Positions 44,879 through 54,475 of a stretch of 54,475 bases of DNA are shown here, piece after piece. Source of the DNA: Bacillota bacterium (GTDB taxonomy: Bacteria > Bacillota > Clostridia > Clostridiales > Clostridiaceae); NCBI GenBank assembly GCA_021781655.1, contig JAJXWJ010000015.1:1-54475 (forward strand). The letters run 5' to 3'. The position numbers and the translations under genes were made by a program. Within the stretch, counting starts at the first letter, position 1, and each line of letters starts with the position of its first letter. The notes below the pieces were generated by a model, which saw only the letters and a program-made list of their open reading frames with translations, was not told where the DNA came from and made no database searches.

Positions 44879-45574
44879 TATAGAAATTATAGTGCCTCTG
44901 TCAATAAGATTTTCATCACTTAAATATACAGGTTTAACATCATGTTTTAATAAAAAATTTAAAACTTCATTTCCATATTTATATTTTTGTAAATTTCCAT
45001 AAAAGGCTAGAGTGCCTTCATCTAAAAGTCCACAGGAGCCACCAATAAAACCATAATCTAAACCTTCAAGCAATATATCCTTTGGAGGAAGCAGCAAAAC
45101 ATCAACACCTTCATGCTTTAAAGCTTTGCTAATACATATATCGCTTGTAATCACTGCGTTATTATTTATTATTGCAGTAGAGCATTTAGTATAACCTTGT
45201 TTAACATTTATTTGCTTTTTGCCTCTAACAGCCTTTAAAAGCACAGGATCAGTATATTTTAAATTATGCATAAAAAGAGTATCTAAATTTACAGCATTTA
45301 AAAGTATGTCATTTGGATAAGAATCACAAAGACCTTTATGTGTTGTCATTACTTTGTAGTTAAAGGATATAAGAGTATTTATAAAGTTTTTAGGCATATC
45401 CTTATGAACCAAAATTTCTTCGTTAGTAATTTTATGAAGTAGCATGTCAGGATGTCCTGATACTGCTTTATATAAAACTTTGCTTGGAGGTACTTTTATT
45501 GAATGGTATCCAAGTTTATATAAATTTATTTCCTCTGTTTCAGTGATTCTATAATCTACTAGTACATTTTTCAC
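44876..45574 (-). CDS. DUF6873 GME-fold (pentein-like) protein
   Basis: This 232-residue protein fits the DUF6873 family, which is predicted to share the guanidino-group-modifying (pentein) fold. Conserved blocks are KQGYTKCSTAIINNNAVITSD and FIGGSCGLLDEGTLAFYGNL, each with a Cys that could be functional. The typical pentein Cys-His-Glu triad is not evident to me, so catalysis is uncertain. The start is a GTG at 45574, seven bases after AGGTAA on the minus strand. Substrate unknown. Confidence 0.75.
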   Translation of the reverse strand: MKNVLVDYRITETEEINLYKLGYHSIKVPPSKVLYKAVSGHPDMLLHKITNEEILVHKDMPKNFINTLISFNYKVMTTHKGLCDSYPNDILLNAVNLDTLFMHNLKYTDPVLLKAVRGKKQINVKQGYTKCSTAIINNNAVITSDICISKALKHEGVDVLLLPPKDILLEGLDYGFIGGSCGLLDEGTLAFYGNLQKYKYGNEVLNFLLKHDVKPVYLSDENLIDRGTIISI

Positions 45575-45746
45575 AGTTTATTACCTCGTATATGATGAAA
45601 TTTTAACAAAATTTTATTTAAAAATATCATTTTATTTAAAAAAAATCAACATAATTATATAAATGTTAACTTATAAATTTGTTATTAAAAATAGTGTATA
45701 TACGTAAATAATACTCACATACTAATTAGAGGAAGAGGTGAGAAAA

Positions 45747-46643
45747 GTGCTTCTCAAATCAATTGTATTTAATAAAGACAATGAGGGTATTATAAACGGA
45801 TTAAAATATATACAGCATAATTTTAGTGTTAAAAATGTAAAAATAGGCATAGTTGAACAAATGGAAAAGGAAACTCATTTTGTTAAAGTTTTTTGTGATG
45901 ATAAAGACTATAACGATAGGATAAATGTTCGGTTTAACTTTTATTTAAGCATAACTTTGTACAGAATAATAGCAAAGCAATTTTTAAAATTTAAGCTGGA
46001 AGCTTTTATTAGGGATAATTATTTCTTTTTAAAAAGCAGTGAGGTTGAAGATATTAAAAGAATGTGTAAGGAAGCTTTTATTTATGAGGGGAAAATAAAA
46101 GATGAAAATAATGTTTTTTATATAAATAAAAGAAACATTATTTCAAAAAAAATAGCAAAGTGTCTTGAGGAATATTTAGAAATAAATGTAGATGGGTTAA
46201 CAACCTTTAGAACAAGGCAATTTGAAAAATACTTTTTTTCTATAGTGGATAGAGTTATTGAAAAATATATGGCAGAAAAGGAGTACAAAGAATTTATTAA
46301 GCTTTTAAAATATTTTGTTGAAATACAAGAGAGCAAATTAGATGAAATAAACATATATATAAACAAAAAAGGAGAATATTTCATAAAGGATAATATAGAA
46401 TTTAAAGAGATAGCAGCAATAATACATGAGAATAGTTACTCCAAATTAAGAAATGAGGCTTCAGTAGAAGATATAATAATAAGTGAGCTTATTACGATAG
46501 CACCTAAAAAGATTATCATTCATGGTGAGGACAACTGTAGAAATAAGGAATTTTTAGCTACTATAAAAAGTGTTTTTGATAATAAGGTTGAGATATGCAA
46601 TAATTGTGATTTTTGTAAGGATAATAATTTAGTATTGACATAA
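45747..46643 (+). CDS. ytxC: Sporulation protein YtxC
   Basis: This protein of about 298 residues matches the YtxC family. It has HFVKVFCDD near residue 45, a helical central part, SIVDRVIEKYMAEKEYKEFIKLLKYFVEIQESK and a C-terminal KKIIIHGEDNCRNKE...ICNNCDFC with several Cys. Start choice: the GTG at 45747 follows GAGGTGAG; the GTG at 45738 is inside that site. In Bacillus subtilis ytxC also sits next to thrS, which supports the call. Its function in sporulation is not defined. Confidence 0.85.
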   Translation: MLLKSIVFNKDNEGIINGLKYIQHNFSVKNVKIGIVEQMEKETHFVKVFCDDKDYNDRINVRFNFYLSITLYRIIAKQFLKFKLEAFIRDNYFFLKSSEVEDIKRMCKEAFIYEGKIKDENNVFYINKRNIISKKIAKCLEEYLEINVDGLTTFRTRQFEKYFFSIVDRVIEKYMAEKEYKEFIKLLKYFVEIQESKLDEINIYINKKGEYFIKDNIEFKEIAAIIHENSYSKLRNEASVEDIIISELITIAPKKIIIHGEDNCRNKEFLATIKSVFDNKVEICNNCDFCKDNNLVLT

Positions 46644-46659
46644 TTAAGGGTTTGACATA

Positions 46660-46911
46660 AAATATGACTATATAAATGACTATGAAGAGGAAGAGTAAGT
46701 TGAAAAACTGTTCTAAGAGAGAGAAGCTATTAGCTGAGAGGCTTCTTGAATAAGTGTCACTGAAAACCACCTTGGAGTTGAAGACTGAATTTAGTAAGTT
46801 TATTCCGCTAGCTGGCGTTAGAGTATCGAGTGAATAAAACATTTTTTTGTTTTGTTAATTTGGGTGGAATCGCGAAATTACTCGTCCCATTATTGGGACG
46901 GGTTTTATTTA
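46660..46911 (+). ncRNA. T-box riboswitch (threonine) before thrS
   Basis: The leader has a stem I region from about 46683 (GAAGAGGAAGAG, AGAGAGAAG), and the specifier triplet ACC (Thr) at 46766-46768 just before the conserved TGGAG. The T-box motif TGGGTGGAATCGCG is at 46861-46874. The terminator stem CGTCCCA/TGGGACG (46883-46900) is followed by GGTTTT. Uncharged tRNA-Thr should stabilise antitermination. A slightly variant T-box (GGAATCGCG rather than GGTACCGCG) is noted. Confidence 0.92.
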
Positions 46912-46938
46912 TTTTTTGAAAGAGAAGGAGGAAGCAAA

Positions 46939-48852
46939 ATGTTAAAGGTAACATTAAAGGATGGAAAAGTTTTAGAGGTTGAAAAAGGAACAAAAATTGC
47001 AGATGTTGCAAAGAGCATCAGCACTGGGCTTTATAAAAAGAGCTTGGGAGCAAAGCTTAACGGAAAAAGGGATGAACTAATGACTTCTATTGAAGAAGAT
47101 AGTAATCTTGAAATATTAACTTTTGAAGATGAAGATGGAAGATGGATTTTAAGGCATACAGCATCGCACATATTAGCACAGGCAGTAAAAAGACTTTATC
47201 CAGAAGTAAAGCTTGCTATTGGACCGGCTATAGATAACGGTTTTTACTATGATTTTGATGCGGAATTTCCAATTACAGAAGAACTTTTAGGAAAAATAGA
47301 AAAGGAAATGGAAAAGATAGTAAAAGAAAATCTTGAACTTGAAAGATTTGAACTTCCTAGAGATGAAGCAATTAAGTTTATGGAACAAAAAAGTGAACCA
47401 TATAAGGTTGAACTTATAAAGGATTTACCTGAAGGTGAAATAATCTCCTTTTATAAACAAGGAGAATTTGTAGATCTTTGTGCAGGCCCTCATGTAGAGG
47501 CTACAGGAAAGGTTAAGGCACTTAAGCTTTTATCAGTTGCAGGTGCATATTGGAGAGGAAATGAAAAAAATAAGATGCTCCAAAGAATATATGGAACTGC
47601 TTTCATTAAAAAAGCTGATTTAGATGAATATTTAAATATGCTTGAAGAAGCAAAGAAAAGGGACCACAGAAAAATAGGTAAGGAATTGGATTTATTCAGT
47701 TTAAACGAAGAAGGACCTGGTTTTCCATTTTTCCATCCAAAGGGTATGGTAATAAGAAATATTTTGGAAAGTTACTGGAGAGAAGTTCATGTTAAAGCTG
47801 GCTATGATGAAATAAGAACACCTATAATTTTAAATGAAGCTTTATGGCATCAATCTGGTCATTGGGATCACTATAAGGAAAATATGTATTTCACAAAAAT
47901 CGATGATGGCGATTACGCAATAAAACCAATGAACTGCCCAGGCTCAATGCTTGTATATAAAAACTCCTTACATTCATATAAAGAACTTCCAATAAGACTT
48001 GCAGAACTTGGACTTGTTCATAGACATGAAAAGTCTGGTGCTCTTCATGGACTTATGAGGGTTAGAAATTTTACTCAAGATGATGCACATATATTTATGA
48101 CAAAGGATCAAATTACAGATGAAATACTTTCAGTAATAAAGCTTATAGATTCCTTTTATAAGGTATTTGGATTTGAATATAATGTGGAACTTTCTACTAG
48201 ACCAGAGGATTCTATGGGAAGCGATGAAGACTGGGAAGCAGCTACTAATGGACTAAGAAACGCCTTAGATGCAGCTGGGTTAAAATTTAAAATTAATGAA
48301 GGAGATGGAGCGTTTTATGGTCCTAAAATAGATTTTCATCTTAAAGATTGCATAGGAAGAACATGGCAATGCGGAACTATACAGCTAGATTTCCAAATGC
48401 CTGAAAGATTTGACTTGAGTTATGTAGCAGCAGATGGTGAAAAGCATAGACCTGTTATGGTTCATAGAGTAGTTTTTGGAAGTATAGAAAGATTCATTGG
48501 AATACTTATAGAGCATTATGCAGGAGCTTTCCCTGCTTGGCTTGCACCAGTTCAAGTTAGAGTTATGAATATAAGTGAAAACCAAGCTGAATATACAGAA
48601 AAGATTGTTAATGATTTGAAAGCTAGAGGCTTTAGAGTTGAGAAGGATATAAGAAATGAAAAAATTGGATATAAAATTAGAGAAGCACAGCTTCAAAAGA
48701 TTCCTTATATGCTTGTAATTGGTGACAATGAAGTCAAAGAAGGAAAGCTTTCAGTTAGAAGCAGAAAAGAAGGAGACCTTGGAAGCTTAAGCATAGAAGA
48801 TTTTTCTTCAAAACTTTATAATGAAGTTAAGGAAAAGACTTTTAGTCTATAG
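46939..48852 (+). CDS. thrS: Threonyl-tRNA synthetase
   Basis: ThrS charges tRNA-Thr in the cytosol. The 637 residues from the ATG at 46939 (after AAGGAGGAAGC) hold the TGS domain (about 1-60), the SAD/editing domain with HTASHILAQAVKRL and the Cys/His residues of GEFVDLCAGPHVE. The class II catalytic core has MNCPGSM and motif 3 GSIERFIGIL, and an anticodon-binding domain begins near 540. Length is normal. It is controlled by the T-box just upstream and follows ytxC. Confidence 0.97.
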   Translation: MLKVTLKDGKVLEVEKGTKIADVAKSISTGLYKKSLGAKLNGKRDELMTSIEEDSNLEILTFEDEDGRWILRHTASHILAQAVKRLYPEVKLAIGPAIDNGFYYDFDAEFPITEELLGKIEKEMEKIVKENLELERFELPRDEAIKFMEQKSEPYKVELIKDLPEGEIISFYKQGEFVDLCAGPHVEATGKVKALKLLSVAGAYWRGNEKNKMLQRIYGTAFIKKADLDEYLNMLEEAKKRDHRKIGKELDLFSLNEEGPGFPFFHPKGMVIRNILESYWREVHVKAGYDEIRTPIILNEALWHQSGHWDHYKENMYFTKIDDGDYAIKPMNCPGSMLVYKNSLHSYKELPIRLAELGLVHRHEKSGALHGLMRVRNFTQDDAHIFMTKDQITDEILSVIKLIDSFYKVFGFEYNVELSTRPEDSMGSDEDWEAATNGLRNALDAAGLKFKINEGDGAFYGPKIDFHLKDCIGRTWQCGTIQLDFQMPERFDLSYVAADGEKHRPVMVHRVVFGSIERFIGILIEHYAGAFPAWLAPVQVRVMNISENQAEYTEKIVNDLKARGFRVEKDIRNEKIGYKIREAQLQKIPYMLVIGDNEVKEGKLSVRSRKEGDLGSLSIEDFSSKLYNEVKEKTFSL

Positions 48853-48970
48853 TTGTGAATTTACGAAAGAAAGTACACACCTTTGAGGTTTGGGCTTGCC
48901 AATTTGATTGTTGAACAAACATTTTGCAGGCTCAAACTTTAAAAATTAAAATAATAGGGTGAGTTCACAA
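48853..48970. repeat. Imperfect inverted repeat after thrS
   Basis: Outer TTGTGAA (48853-48859) pairs with TTCACAA (48964-48970), and an inner arm at 48886-48899 pairs with 48926-48939 with G-U pairs. It starts at the thrS stop. No clear T-run follows, so it is a weak terminator or decayed repeat. Together with the promoter and leader below it accounts for the 324-base gap before infC. Confidence 0.45.
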
Positions 48971-48983
48971 ATTAAAATAATTA

Positions 48984-49012
48984 TTGACATTATAAAATTA
49001 TAATAGTATAAT
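48984..49012 (+). promoter_or_regulatory. Sigma-A promoter of the infC-rpmI-rplT operon
   Basis: TTGACA (48984-48989) and TATAAT (49007-49012), both consensus, are spaced exactly 17 bases apart. Confidence 0.9.
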
Positions 49013-49019
49013 AATTAAC

Positions 49020-49124
49020 GTTAAGAAGAAACATGCCGTTTCTCACCTTGCAGCTCTTTGCTAGTAAGGTTAAGTATAACTAAATTGTTATAATACAGGA
49101 CGGCTTTTGTCGTCCTTTTATTTT
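49020..49124 (+). ncRNA. L20 (infC operon) leader with terminator
   Basis: The stretch ACATGCCGTTTC and CACCTTGCAGC, followed by a TTTGCTAGTAAGG half, resembles the Firmicute L20-binding leader, which mimics 23S rRNA. It ends in a terminator: AGGACG (49098-49103) with CGTCCT (49111-49116) and then TTTATTTT. Excess L20 would promote premature termination of infC-rpmI-rplT. Confidence 0.75.
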
Positions 49125-49176
49125 GTGTATAGTTTTTACGCATGTTTCTTTTCTATTATTTTCGGAGGTGAAAGTT

Positions 49177-49695
49177 ATAAGTAAGAATAAAAATTTCGTC
49201 ATGAATGAAGAAATTAAAGAAAAAGAAGTTAGGGTTATAGGTGATGATAATTCCCCAATGGGAATTATTGATACAAAAGAAGCTATTAGAATGGCAGAAG
49301 AAAAAGATTTAGATCTAGTACTTATATCACCAAATGCGGTTCCTCCAGTTTGTAGGATCATGGACTTTGGAAAATTCGTTTATGAACAAGCTAAGAAGGA
49401 AAAAGAAAACAAGAAAAATCAAAAGGTAGTAGTACTTAAAGAAGTTAGATTAAGTGCTTCTATCGAAGAACATGATGTAGAAATTAAGGCTAACAATGCT
49501 AGAAAATTTCTTACTGAGGGAGACAAAGTAAAGGTTACTGTTAGATTCAGAGGAAGAGAAGCGGATTACTCATTTAAAGGTACCAAAATACTAGACAATT
49601 TCTTTAAAAAGATTGAGGATCTCTCTGTTATAGAAAAGCCAGCAAAGCTAGAAGGAAAAAATATGACTATGATTGTAGCTCCTAAAAGAGCATAA
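49177..49695 (+). CDS. infC: Translation initiation factor IF-3 (rare AUA start)
   Basis: IF-3 controls start-codon selection on the 30S subunit. The protein has about 172 residues, with the N domain [21 protein letters not shown] and [16 protein letters not shown] linker, and the C domain [25 protein letters not shown]. The only start with a proper ribosome site (GGAGGT at 49164-49169, seven-base spacing) is the ATA at 49177, giving [13 protein letters not shown], the expected N-terminus. The in-frame GTG at 49168 lies in the site and the Met at 49201 has none. infC uses a rare AUU start in E. coli and Bacillus for self-repression, so AUA is plausible. Confidence 0.93.
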   Translation: MSKNKNFVMNEEIKEKEVRVIGDDNSPMGIIDTKEAIRMAEEKDLDLVLISPNAVPPVCRIMDFGKFVYEQAKKEKENKKNQKVVVLKEVRLSASIEEHDVEIKANNARKFLTEGDKVKVTVRFRGREADYSFKGTKILDNFFKKIEDLSVIEKPAKLEGKNMTMIVAPKRA

Positions 49696-49715
49696 TCGAG
49701 GGGAGGAATTTTAAA

Positions 49716-49913
49716 ATGCCAAAAATGAAAACTAAGAAAGCTGCAGCTAAGAGATTTAAACTTACAGGAACAGGAAAGCTAAAAAGATCAAAAGCTTTTA
49801 AAAGTCACATATTAACTAAGAAAAGCACAAAAACTAAAAGAAATTTAAGAAAGACTGGATATGTATCGGTTGAACAAGAAAAAACAATGAAAAAATTGTT
49901 ACCATACCTATAA
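49716..49913 (+). CDS. rpmI: 50S ribosomal protein L35
   Basis: This is the 65-residue, strongly basic large-subunit protein bL35, with [20 protein letters not shown] and [10 protein letters not shown]. It sits between infC and rplT in the standard IF3-L35-L20 operon. The start follows GGGGAGGAATT. Confidence 0.97.
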   Translation: MPKMKTKKAAAKRFKLTGTGKLKRSKAFKSHILTKKSTKTKRNLRKTGYVSVEQEKTMKKLLPYL

Positions 49914-49940
49914 TTAGTTGTATTACGAGGAGGATTTTAA

Positions 49941-50300
49941 ATGGCAAGAGTAAAAAGAGCTGTAAATGCTCGTAAATATCATAAAAAAGTATTAAAACTT
50001 GCAAAAGGTTATTATGGCGGAAAAAGCAAGTTGTTTAAAACAGCTAATGAAACAGTTGTTAGAGCTTTAAGAAATGCATATGTTGGAAGAAGACTTAAAA
50101 AGAGAGATTTTAGAAAACTTTGGATTGCAAGAATAAATGCAGCTACTAGAATAAATGGATTATCTTATTCAAGATTCATGAATGGAATCAAGTTAGCAGG
50201 AATCGACCTAAACAGAAAGGTTCTTTCTGAAATAGCTATAAACGATCCTAAAGCTTTTACACAATTAGTAGAAGCAGCTAAAAAACAACTTAACGCTTAA
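49941..50300 (+). CDS. rplT: 50S ribosomal protein L20
   Basis: This is bL20, 119 residues, basic and helical, with [29 protein letters not shown] and [19 protein letters not shown]. It nucleates 50S assembly and in Firmicutes represses its own operon through the leader upstream of infC. The start follows AGGAGGATTT. A terminator follows. Confidence 0.97.
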   Translation: MARVKRAVNARKYHKKVLKLAKGYYGGKSKLFKTANETVVRALRNAYVGRRLKKRDFRKLWIARINAATRINGLSYSRFMNGIKLAGIDLNRKVLSEIAINDPKAFTQLVEAAKKQLNA

Positions 50301-50310
50301 TACATAAAAA

Positions 50311-50333
50311 ATCAGCCTTTAGGCTGTTTTTTT
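50311..50333 (+). terminator. Terminator after rplT
   Basis: CAGCC (50313-50317) pairs with GGCTG (50322-50326) around TTTA, followed by seven T. Confidence 0.85.
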
Positions 50334-50354
50334 ATATAATAAAGGTGATAATGA

Positions 50355-51128
50355 ATGGAAGTAATAAAAAGTAAAGATAACAAATTAATTAAAGATATAA
50401 AAAGGTTAAAAGAAAGAAGATATAGAACTTCAAGCAATAAATTTATAGTTGAAGGTTTTCGTTTTGTTAGAGAAGCTTTAGCTTCTTCTTTTAATGTACC
50501 TTATGTATTACTTTCTGAAAATAAGAAGGATAAATTTTTACTTGAAGAAAATTTAAAATTTGGAACAAAATTTTTTTTGGTTTCGGATGAAATATTAAAA
50601 AGCATTTGCTCTACGGATACGCCACAAGGAATAGTTGCTATAGTAGAAAATAAAAAAGTACATGTAGATGATTTAGAAGGTTTTTATATATTAGTTGATA
50701 AAGTACAAGATCCAGGAAATATGGGTACAATAATAAGAACAGCTAATGCTGCTGGTGCTAAAGGTGTAATTATAACTAAAGGTTCAGTAGATATATATAA
50801 TGACAAAACCTTAAGAGCAACTATGGGATCAATATTTAAAATACCAATAATAATAGATGAAGATTTAATTGTATTGAGAAGTCTTAAAGCTAAAGGCTTT
50901 AAGCTTGTAGTAAGTTCTTTAGATACTAATAACAATTTTTACGATGTGAATTTGAAGGAAAAAATTATTATAGCTGTAGGAAATGAAGGAAATGGTATAA
51001 GTGAAGAAATATTTAGCCTTCAAGATATAAAAATAAAAATTCCTATGCCTGGAGATGCAGAATCTCTAAATGTAGGTATAGCAGCAGCTATTATGATGTA
51101 TGAAGCAGTAAGGCAACGAAACAGTTGA
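50355..51128 (+). CDS. SpoU/TrmH-family RNA 2'-O-methyltransferase
   Basis: This 257-residue SPOUT methyltransferase has an N-terminal substrate-binding domain (KDNKLIKDIKRLKERRYRTSSNKFIVEGFRFVREAL). Its knotted SAM-binding domain has motifs 1 (DPGNMGTIIRTANAAGAKGVI), 2 (VGNEGNGIS) and 3 (IPMPGDAESLNVGIAAAIMMYE). It methylates ribose in rRNA or tRNA; the exact site is not determined by sequence. Adjacency to pheS is common in Firmicutes. The start at 50355 follows AAAGGTGAT. Confidence 0.92.
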   Translation: MEVIKSKDNKLIKDIKRLKERRYRTSSNKFIVEGFRFVREALASSFNVPYVLLSENKKDKFLLEENLKFGTKFFLVSDEILKSICSTDTPQGIVAIVENKKVHVDDLEGFYILVDKVQDPGNMGTIIRTANAAGAKGVIITKGSVDIYNDKTLRATMGSIFKIPIIIDEDLIVLRSLKAKGFKLVVSSLDTNNNFYDVNLKEKIIIAVGNEGNGISEEIFSLQDIKIKIPMPGDAESLNVGIAAAIMMYEAVRQRNS

Positions 51129-51164
51129 AATTATTTTGTTTTAACGTTATAATAAATAATATGC

Positions 51165-51383
51165 ATTGAAGGAGAGAGTAGGCATTATAAATGCTTTAAG
51201 GGAGAAAAGATCTTGGACTGAAAGTCTTTTTAAGCTGGTATTGCTGAAGGTTCGCTCTGGAGCTCTGATGGTGAAGTTATTTGTAGCCACCGGCGGTTAA
51301 AACCGTTATATTTATAAGTGGGCAGTAATGTCAAATTGGGTGGTACCGCGGATAATCCGTCCCTTTGTGGGAGGGTTTTTTTG
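51165..51383 (+). ncRNA. T-box riboswitch (phenylalanine) before pheS
   Basis: The leader has stem I sequence GGAGAGAGTAGGC and the specifier TTC (Phe) at 51251-51253 before TGGAG. The T-box motif TGGGTGGTACCGCGG is at 51337-51351. The terminator CCGTCCC/GGGAGGG (51357-51375) is followed by seven T. The tRNA-Phe it senses is encoded at 37689 in this window. Confidence 0.96.
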
Positions 51384-51424
51384 TTTTTTGTGTAAAAAGT
51401 AATATAAAGGAGAGGAGAAAAGAA

Positions 51425-52444
51425 ATGAAGGAAAAATTACAAGCAATAAAAAATAGTGCTCTTGAAGAATTAAAAAATTCAGTTAGTAAAGATCAAATAG
51501 AAAATTTAAGAGTAAAGTATCTTGGAAAAAAAGGTGAACTAACTCAAATATTAAGAGGAATGGGGAGCCTTTCTAAAGAGGAAAGACCTGAAATTGGTAA
51601 AATTGCAAATGAAGTAAGAGAAAACATAGAGGGGTTAATTGATACCTTAACTTCAAAAATCAAACTTACTGAAAAGGAAGAAAAACTTAAAAACGAGGTT
51701 ATTGATATATCACTTCCTGGTAAGAAACAAAACCTTGGTCATAGAAATCCTTTAAGCATAACGCTAAATGAAATTGAGGATATATTCGTATCTATGGGCT
51801 TTACAATTGAAGAAGGTCCAGAAGTAGAATATGACAAATATAATTTTGAAATGCTTAATATACCTAAAGATCATCCAGCAAGAGGAGAGCAGGATACATT
51901 TTACATAAACGATAACATTGTACTTAGAACTCAAACTTCACCAGTACAAATAAGAACTATGCTTAACCAAAAGCCTCCGATAAAAATGATATCCCCAGGT
52001 AAGGTATATAGATCAGATGCAGTAGATGCTACTCATTCACCAATTTTTCATCAAATAGAAGGGTTGGTTATAGATAAAGATATTACTTTTGCTGATTTAA
52101 AAGGTACTCTTGAAATGTATGTAAAAAAGATGTTTGGTGAAGATGCTAAAGTAAAATTTAGACCACACCATTTCCCATTTACAGAGCCATCTGCAGAAAT
52201 GGATATGTCATGCTTTGCATGTAAGGGTGAAGGTTGTAAGGTATGTAAAGGTGAAGGCTGGATAGAAATATTGGGCTGTGGAATGGTGCATCCAAAAGTG
52301 CTAGAAAATTGCGGCATAGACCCTTTAGTATATAGTGGCTTTGCTTTTGGCTTCGGATTAGATAGAATGGTTATGCAAAAGTTTGATATGGATGACATAA
52401 GGCAGTTATATGAAAGCGATATGAGATTTCTAAATCAATTTTAG
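51425..52444 (+). CDS. pheS: Phenylalanyl-tRNA synthetase alpha subunit
   Basis: PheS carries the class II catalytic core of the alpha2beta2 enzyme. The 339 residues have an N-terminal coiled coil (1-85), motif 1 near [17 protein letters not shown], motif 2 with [24 protein letters not shown], and motif 3 [31 protein letters not shown] insertion has four Cys, suggesting zinc binding as in many Firmicute PheS proteins. The start at 51425 follows GGAGAGGAGAAAAG. It is 30 bases before pheT. Confidence 0.97.
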   Translation: MKEKLQAIKNSALEELKNSVSKDQIENLRVKYLGKKGELTQILRGMGSLSKEERPEIGKIANEVRENIEGLIDTLTSKIKLTEKEEKLKNEVIDISLPGKKQNLGHRNPLSITLNEIEDIFVSMGFTIEEGPEVEYDKYNFEMLNIPKDHPARGEQDTFYINDNIVLRTQTSPVQIRTMLNQKPPIKMISPGKVYRSDAVDATHSPIFHQIEGLVIDKDITFADLKGTLEMYVKKMFGEDAKVKFRPHHFPFTEPSAEMDMSCFACKGEGCKVCKGEGWIEILGCGMVHPKVLENCGIDPLVYSGFAFGFGLDRMVMQKFDMDDIRQLYESDMRFLNQF

Positions 52445-52474
52445 TTATAAAACGATATTATAGGAGGTAAAAAA

Positions 52475-54475
52475 ATGAAGGTTCCAGTAAAATGGTTAAA
52501 AGATTATGTTGATATAAATATTAGCTGCAAAGAACTTGGAGATTTATTAACCCTCTCAGGTTCAAAGGTAGAGGAAGTTATTGTTAGCGGTGATGAGATA
52601 AAAAACGTGGTTACAGCTAAAATTTTAAAAATTGAGCAGCATCCAGATGCTGAAAAACTAGTGGTATGTCAGCTTGACATTGGTACTAATGAGGAGCTTC
52701 AAATAGTAACAGGTGCAAAGAACATGAAAGAGGGAGATATAGTTCCCGCAGCTCTTCATGGCTCAGAATTACCTGGCGGAGTGAAAATAAAAAAAGGAAA
52801 GCTTAGAGGAATTGTTTCAAATGGAATGATGTGCTCGGAGGAAGAACTTGGTATACCAACTAAAGAACCAGTGCATGGACTTATGATACTTCCACAGGAT
52901 ACACCTATTGGTAAAGATATAGTTGAAGTTTTAGCATTAAGAAGCGAAGTGCTAGATTTTGAAATAACTTCAAATAGACCAGATTGTTTAAGCATAGTTG
53001 GTATGGCAAGAGAAACTGCTGCAACCGTGCATACCAATTATAAAATGCCAAGCACAAATTATGTAGCAAATAACAGTGCTAAAATTCAAGATGAAATATG
53101 TGTTGAAGTTAAGGATTCTCTTTGCAGAAGATACATGGCTCGTGGAATAAAAAATGTAAAAATAGCACCATCACCTTCTTGGATGGCTGAAAGACTATTG
53201 GAAGCAGGGGTAAGGCCAATTAACAATATTGTAGATATAACAAATTTTGTTATGATAGAGCTTGGTCAGCCGATGCATGCTTTTGATAAAAGAATGATTA
53301 GCTCAAATTGTATTGTGGTAGATAGAGCAAAGGATGGCGAAAGGTTTTTTACCTTAGATGATGTAGAAAGAGACTTAAACTCTGATACACTAGCAATTAA
53401 AGATGGAGATAAAACTATAGGAATAGCTGGAATAATGGGAGGACTAAACTCTGAAGTTAAAGATGATAGCACAGAAATAGTGTTTGAGTGCGCTAATTTT
53501 GATGGAACCAATATTAGATTAACTTCTAAAAGACTAGGCCTTAGAACAGAGGCTTCTGGAAAATTTGAAAAAGATTTAGATCCAAATTTAGTTAGCTTAG
53601 CTATGGATAGAGCTTGTCATTTAGTTTTAGAACTTGGTGCTGGCGAAGTTATGGATGGCACAATCGATATATACAAGGAAAAGGTTGAAAAGCATACTTT
53701 AGAGGTTGACTCAAATTGGGTAAATAAATTTCTTGGCTTAAATTTAACTAAAGAAAAAATGAAAGAATGTCTAGATAGCTTAGATTTAAATACAGAAATA
53801 AAAGAAGATAAGCTTATAATTACTGTTCCTACTTTTAGAAGTGATATAAATATAAGAGAAGATGTAGCAGAAGAAATTGCACGAATATATGGGTATAATA
53901 ATGTACCAACTACAATTATAAAAGGTGAAAGCGTTAGAAATGGAAAATATAAAAATCAAGTAATTAAAGAAAAAATAATAAGTGCCCTTTTAGGAAGTGG
54001 TTTAAATGAGGCTATATGCTATTCTTTCGTAAGTCCAAAGGTTTTTGATAAAATTTTACTTGAAGAAGACAGCGAGCTTAGAAATGCTGTTAAAATAAAA
54101 AATCCTTTAGGTGAAGATTATAGTATTATGCGAACAACTACAATTCCTTCAATGATGGAAGCCTTGAGTAGAAATTATTCTAGAAATAACGAAATTGTAA
54201 GACTATTTGAAGTTGGAAAGGTATATGTCAAAAATATTGATATTAAAAAAATTCCTGATGAAAAAAATAAAATCACGATTGGATTATATGGAAATGCTGA
54301 TTATCTAGATTTAAAAGGTATAGTTGAGAATGTATTTGAAGCTCTAAAAATAGAAGGCTTAAGCTTTGAAAGAGAAACAGAAAATCCATCCTTTCATCCA
54401 GGTAAAACAGCAAAAGTATGTTTCAAAAATATATGTTATGGAATTTTAGGAGAAATTCATCCAGATGTAGCAGAA
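52475..54475 (+). CDS. pheT: Phenylalanyl-tRNA synthetase beta subunit (3' end beyond window)
   Basis: The frame from the ATG at 52475 (after TAGGAGGTAAA) is open through the last base, 667 codons, so the 3' end is missing. It starts [20 protein letters not shown]. It shows the tRNA-binding OB domain (about 40-150), the FDY/B3-B4 editing region, the [15 protein letters not shown] block and [20 protein letters not shown]-terminal region near the window end reads [12 protein letters not shown]...[13 protein letters not shown] complete PheT is about 790 residues. Confidence 0.96.
   Translation, partial: MKVPVKWLKDYVDINISCKELGDLLTLSGSKVEEVIVSGDEIKNVVTAKILKIEQHPDAEKLVVCQLDIGTNEELQIVTGAKNMKEGDIVPAALHGSELPGGVKIKKGKLRGIVSNGMMCSEEELGIPTKEPVHGLMILPQDTPIGKDIVEVLALRSEVLDFEITSNRPDCLSIVGMARETAATVHTNYKMPSTNYVANNSAKIQDEICVEVKDSLCRRYMARGIKNVKIAPSPSWMAERLLEAGVRPINNIVDITNFVMIELGQPMHAFDKRMISSNCIVVDRAKDGERFFTLDDVERDLNSDTLAIKDGDKTIGIAGIMGGLNSEVKDDSTEIVFECANFDGTNIRLTSKRLGLRTEASGKFEKDLDPNLVSLAMDRACHLVLELGAGEVMDGTIDIYKEKVEKHTLEVDSNWVNKFLGLNLTKEKMKECLDSLDLNTEIKEDKLIITVPTFRSDINIREDVAEEIARIYGYNNVPTTIIKGESVRNGKYKNQVIKEKIISALLGSGLNEAICYSFVSPKVFDKILLEEDSELRNAVKIKNPLGEDYSIMRTTTIPSMMEALSRNYSRNNEIVRLFEVGKVYVKNIDIKKIPDEKNKITIGLYGNADYLDLKGIVENVFEALKIEGLSFERETENPSFHPGKTAKVCFKNICYGILGEIHPDVAE

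Overview
The window reads as a chromosomal segment of a low-GC, endospore-forming Firmicute, most likely Clostridium or a close relative. Supporting signs are the strong AT bias, AGGAGG-type ribosome binding sites, a gerA-type germinant receptor operon, an alpha/beta-type small acid-soluble spore protein, ytxC beside thrS, T-box leaders before thrS and pheS, and an infC gene with a rare start codon. No phage, plasmid or CRISPR signature is visible. This is mostly ordinary core chromosome with a few accessory loci.

Layout. 1-2171: an OhrR/MarR regulator (cut by the window edge), fabF and a tyrosine-rich small protein, closed by a hairpin. 2230-5912: a tricistronic germinant receptor operon (A, B and C subunits). 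5989-8897: a secreted cysteine-peptidase-like protein (minus strand), an orphan PAS hybrid histidine kinase and a DsrE-like protein. 8966-13438: arginine biosynthesis as divergent argC-argJ and argB-argD, with ArgR-like boxes over both promoters. 13586-18289: a beta-propeller protein, DUF4364, an ammonium transporter, a PdaB-like deacetylase and a double OB-fold SSB-like protein. 18347-20348: divergent dapH and a patA-like aminotransferase. 20806-34408: two complete oligopeptide ABC transporters (BCDF-A and A-BCDF) on either side of dapB and asd, so peptide import and diaminopimelate/lysine synthesis are interleaved. 34420-37318: a small membrane protein, a SASP, a methyltransferase, hslO and a DUF218 protein.

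37491-38994: a five-tRNA operon (Val, Asp, Phe, Gly, Cys), a run of hairpins, two small-protein genes absent from routine ORF calling, and a 270-bp MITE-like inverted repeat. 38994-39536: an orphan ChrB N-terminal-domain protein. 39796-44822: a probable metal (iron-type) uptake operon. It has a lipoprotein, a fused permease and an ATPase, followed by a COG4280-type membrane protein with two intramembrane ExxE motifs and a small two-helix membrane protein. Two identical-architecture palindromes (TGTAAC-N4-GTTACA) sit over its promoter. 44876-54475: a DUF6873 pentein-like protein, ytxC, a T-box and thrS, an L20-type leader with infC-rpmI-rplT, a SpoU-family rRNA methylase, and a Phe T-box with pheS-pheT. 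pheT runs off the window.

The best candidates for something undescribed are the metal-transport locus with its paired operators, the MITE, the small 45-codon transcription unit with its own palindromic operator, and two genes (infC and the metal ATPase) whose best-placed start codons are AUA and AUU. All functional statements are family-level inference from reading the sequence; no database search was run.
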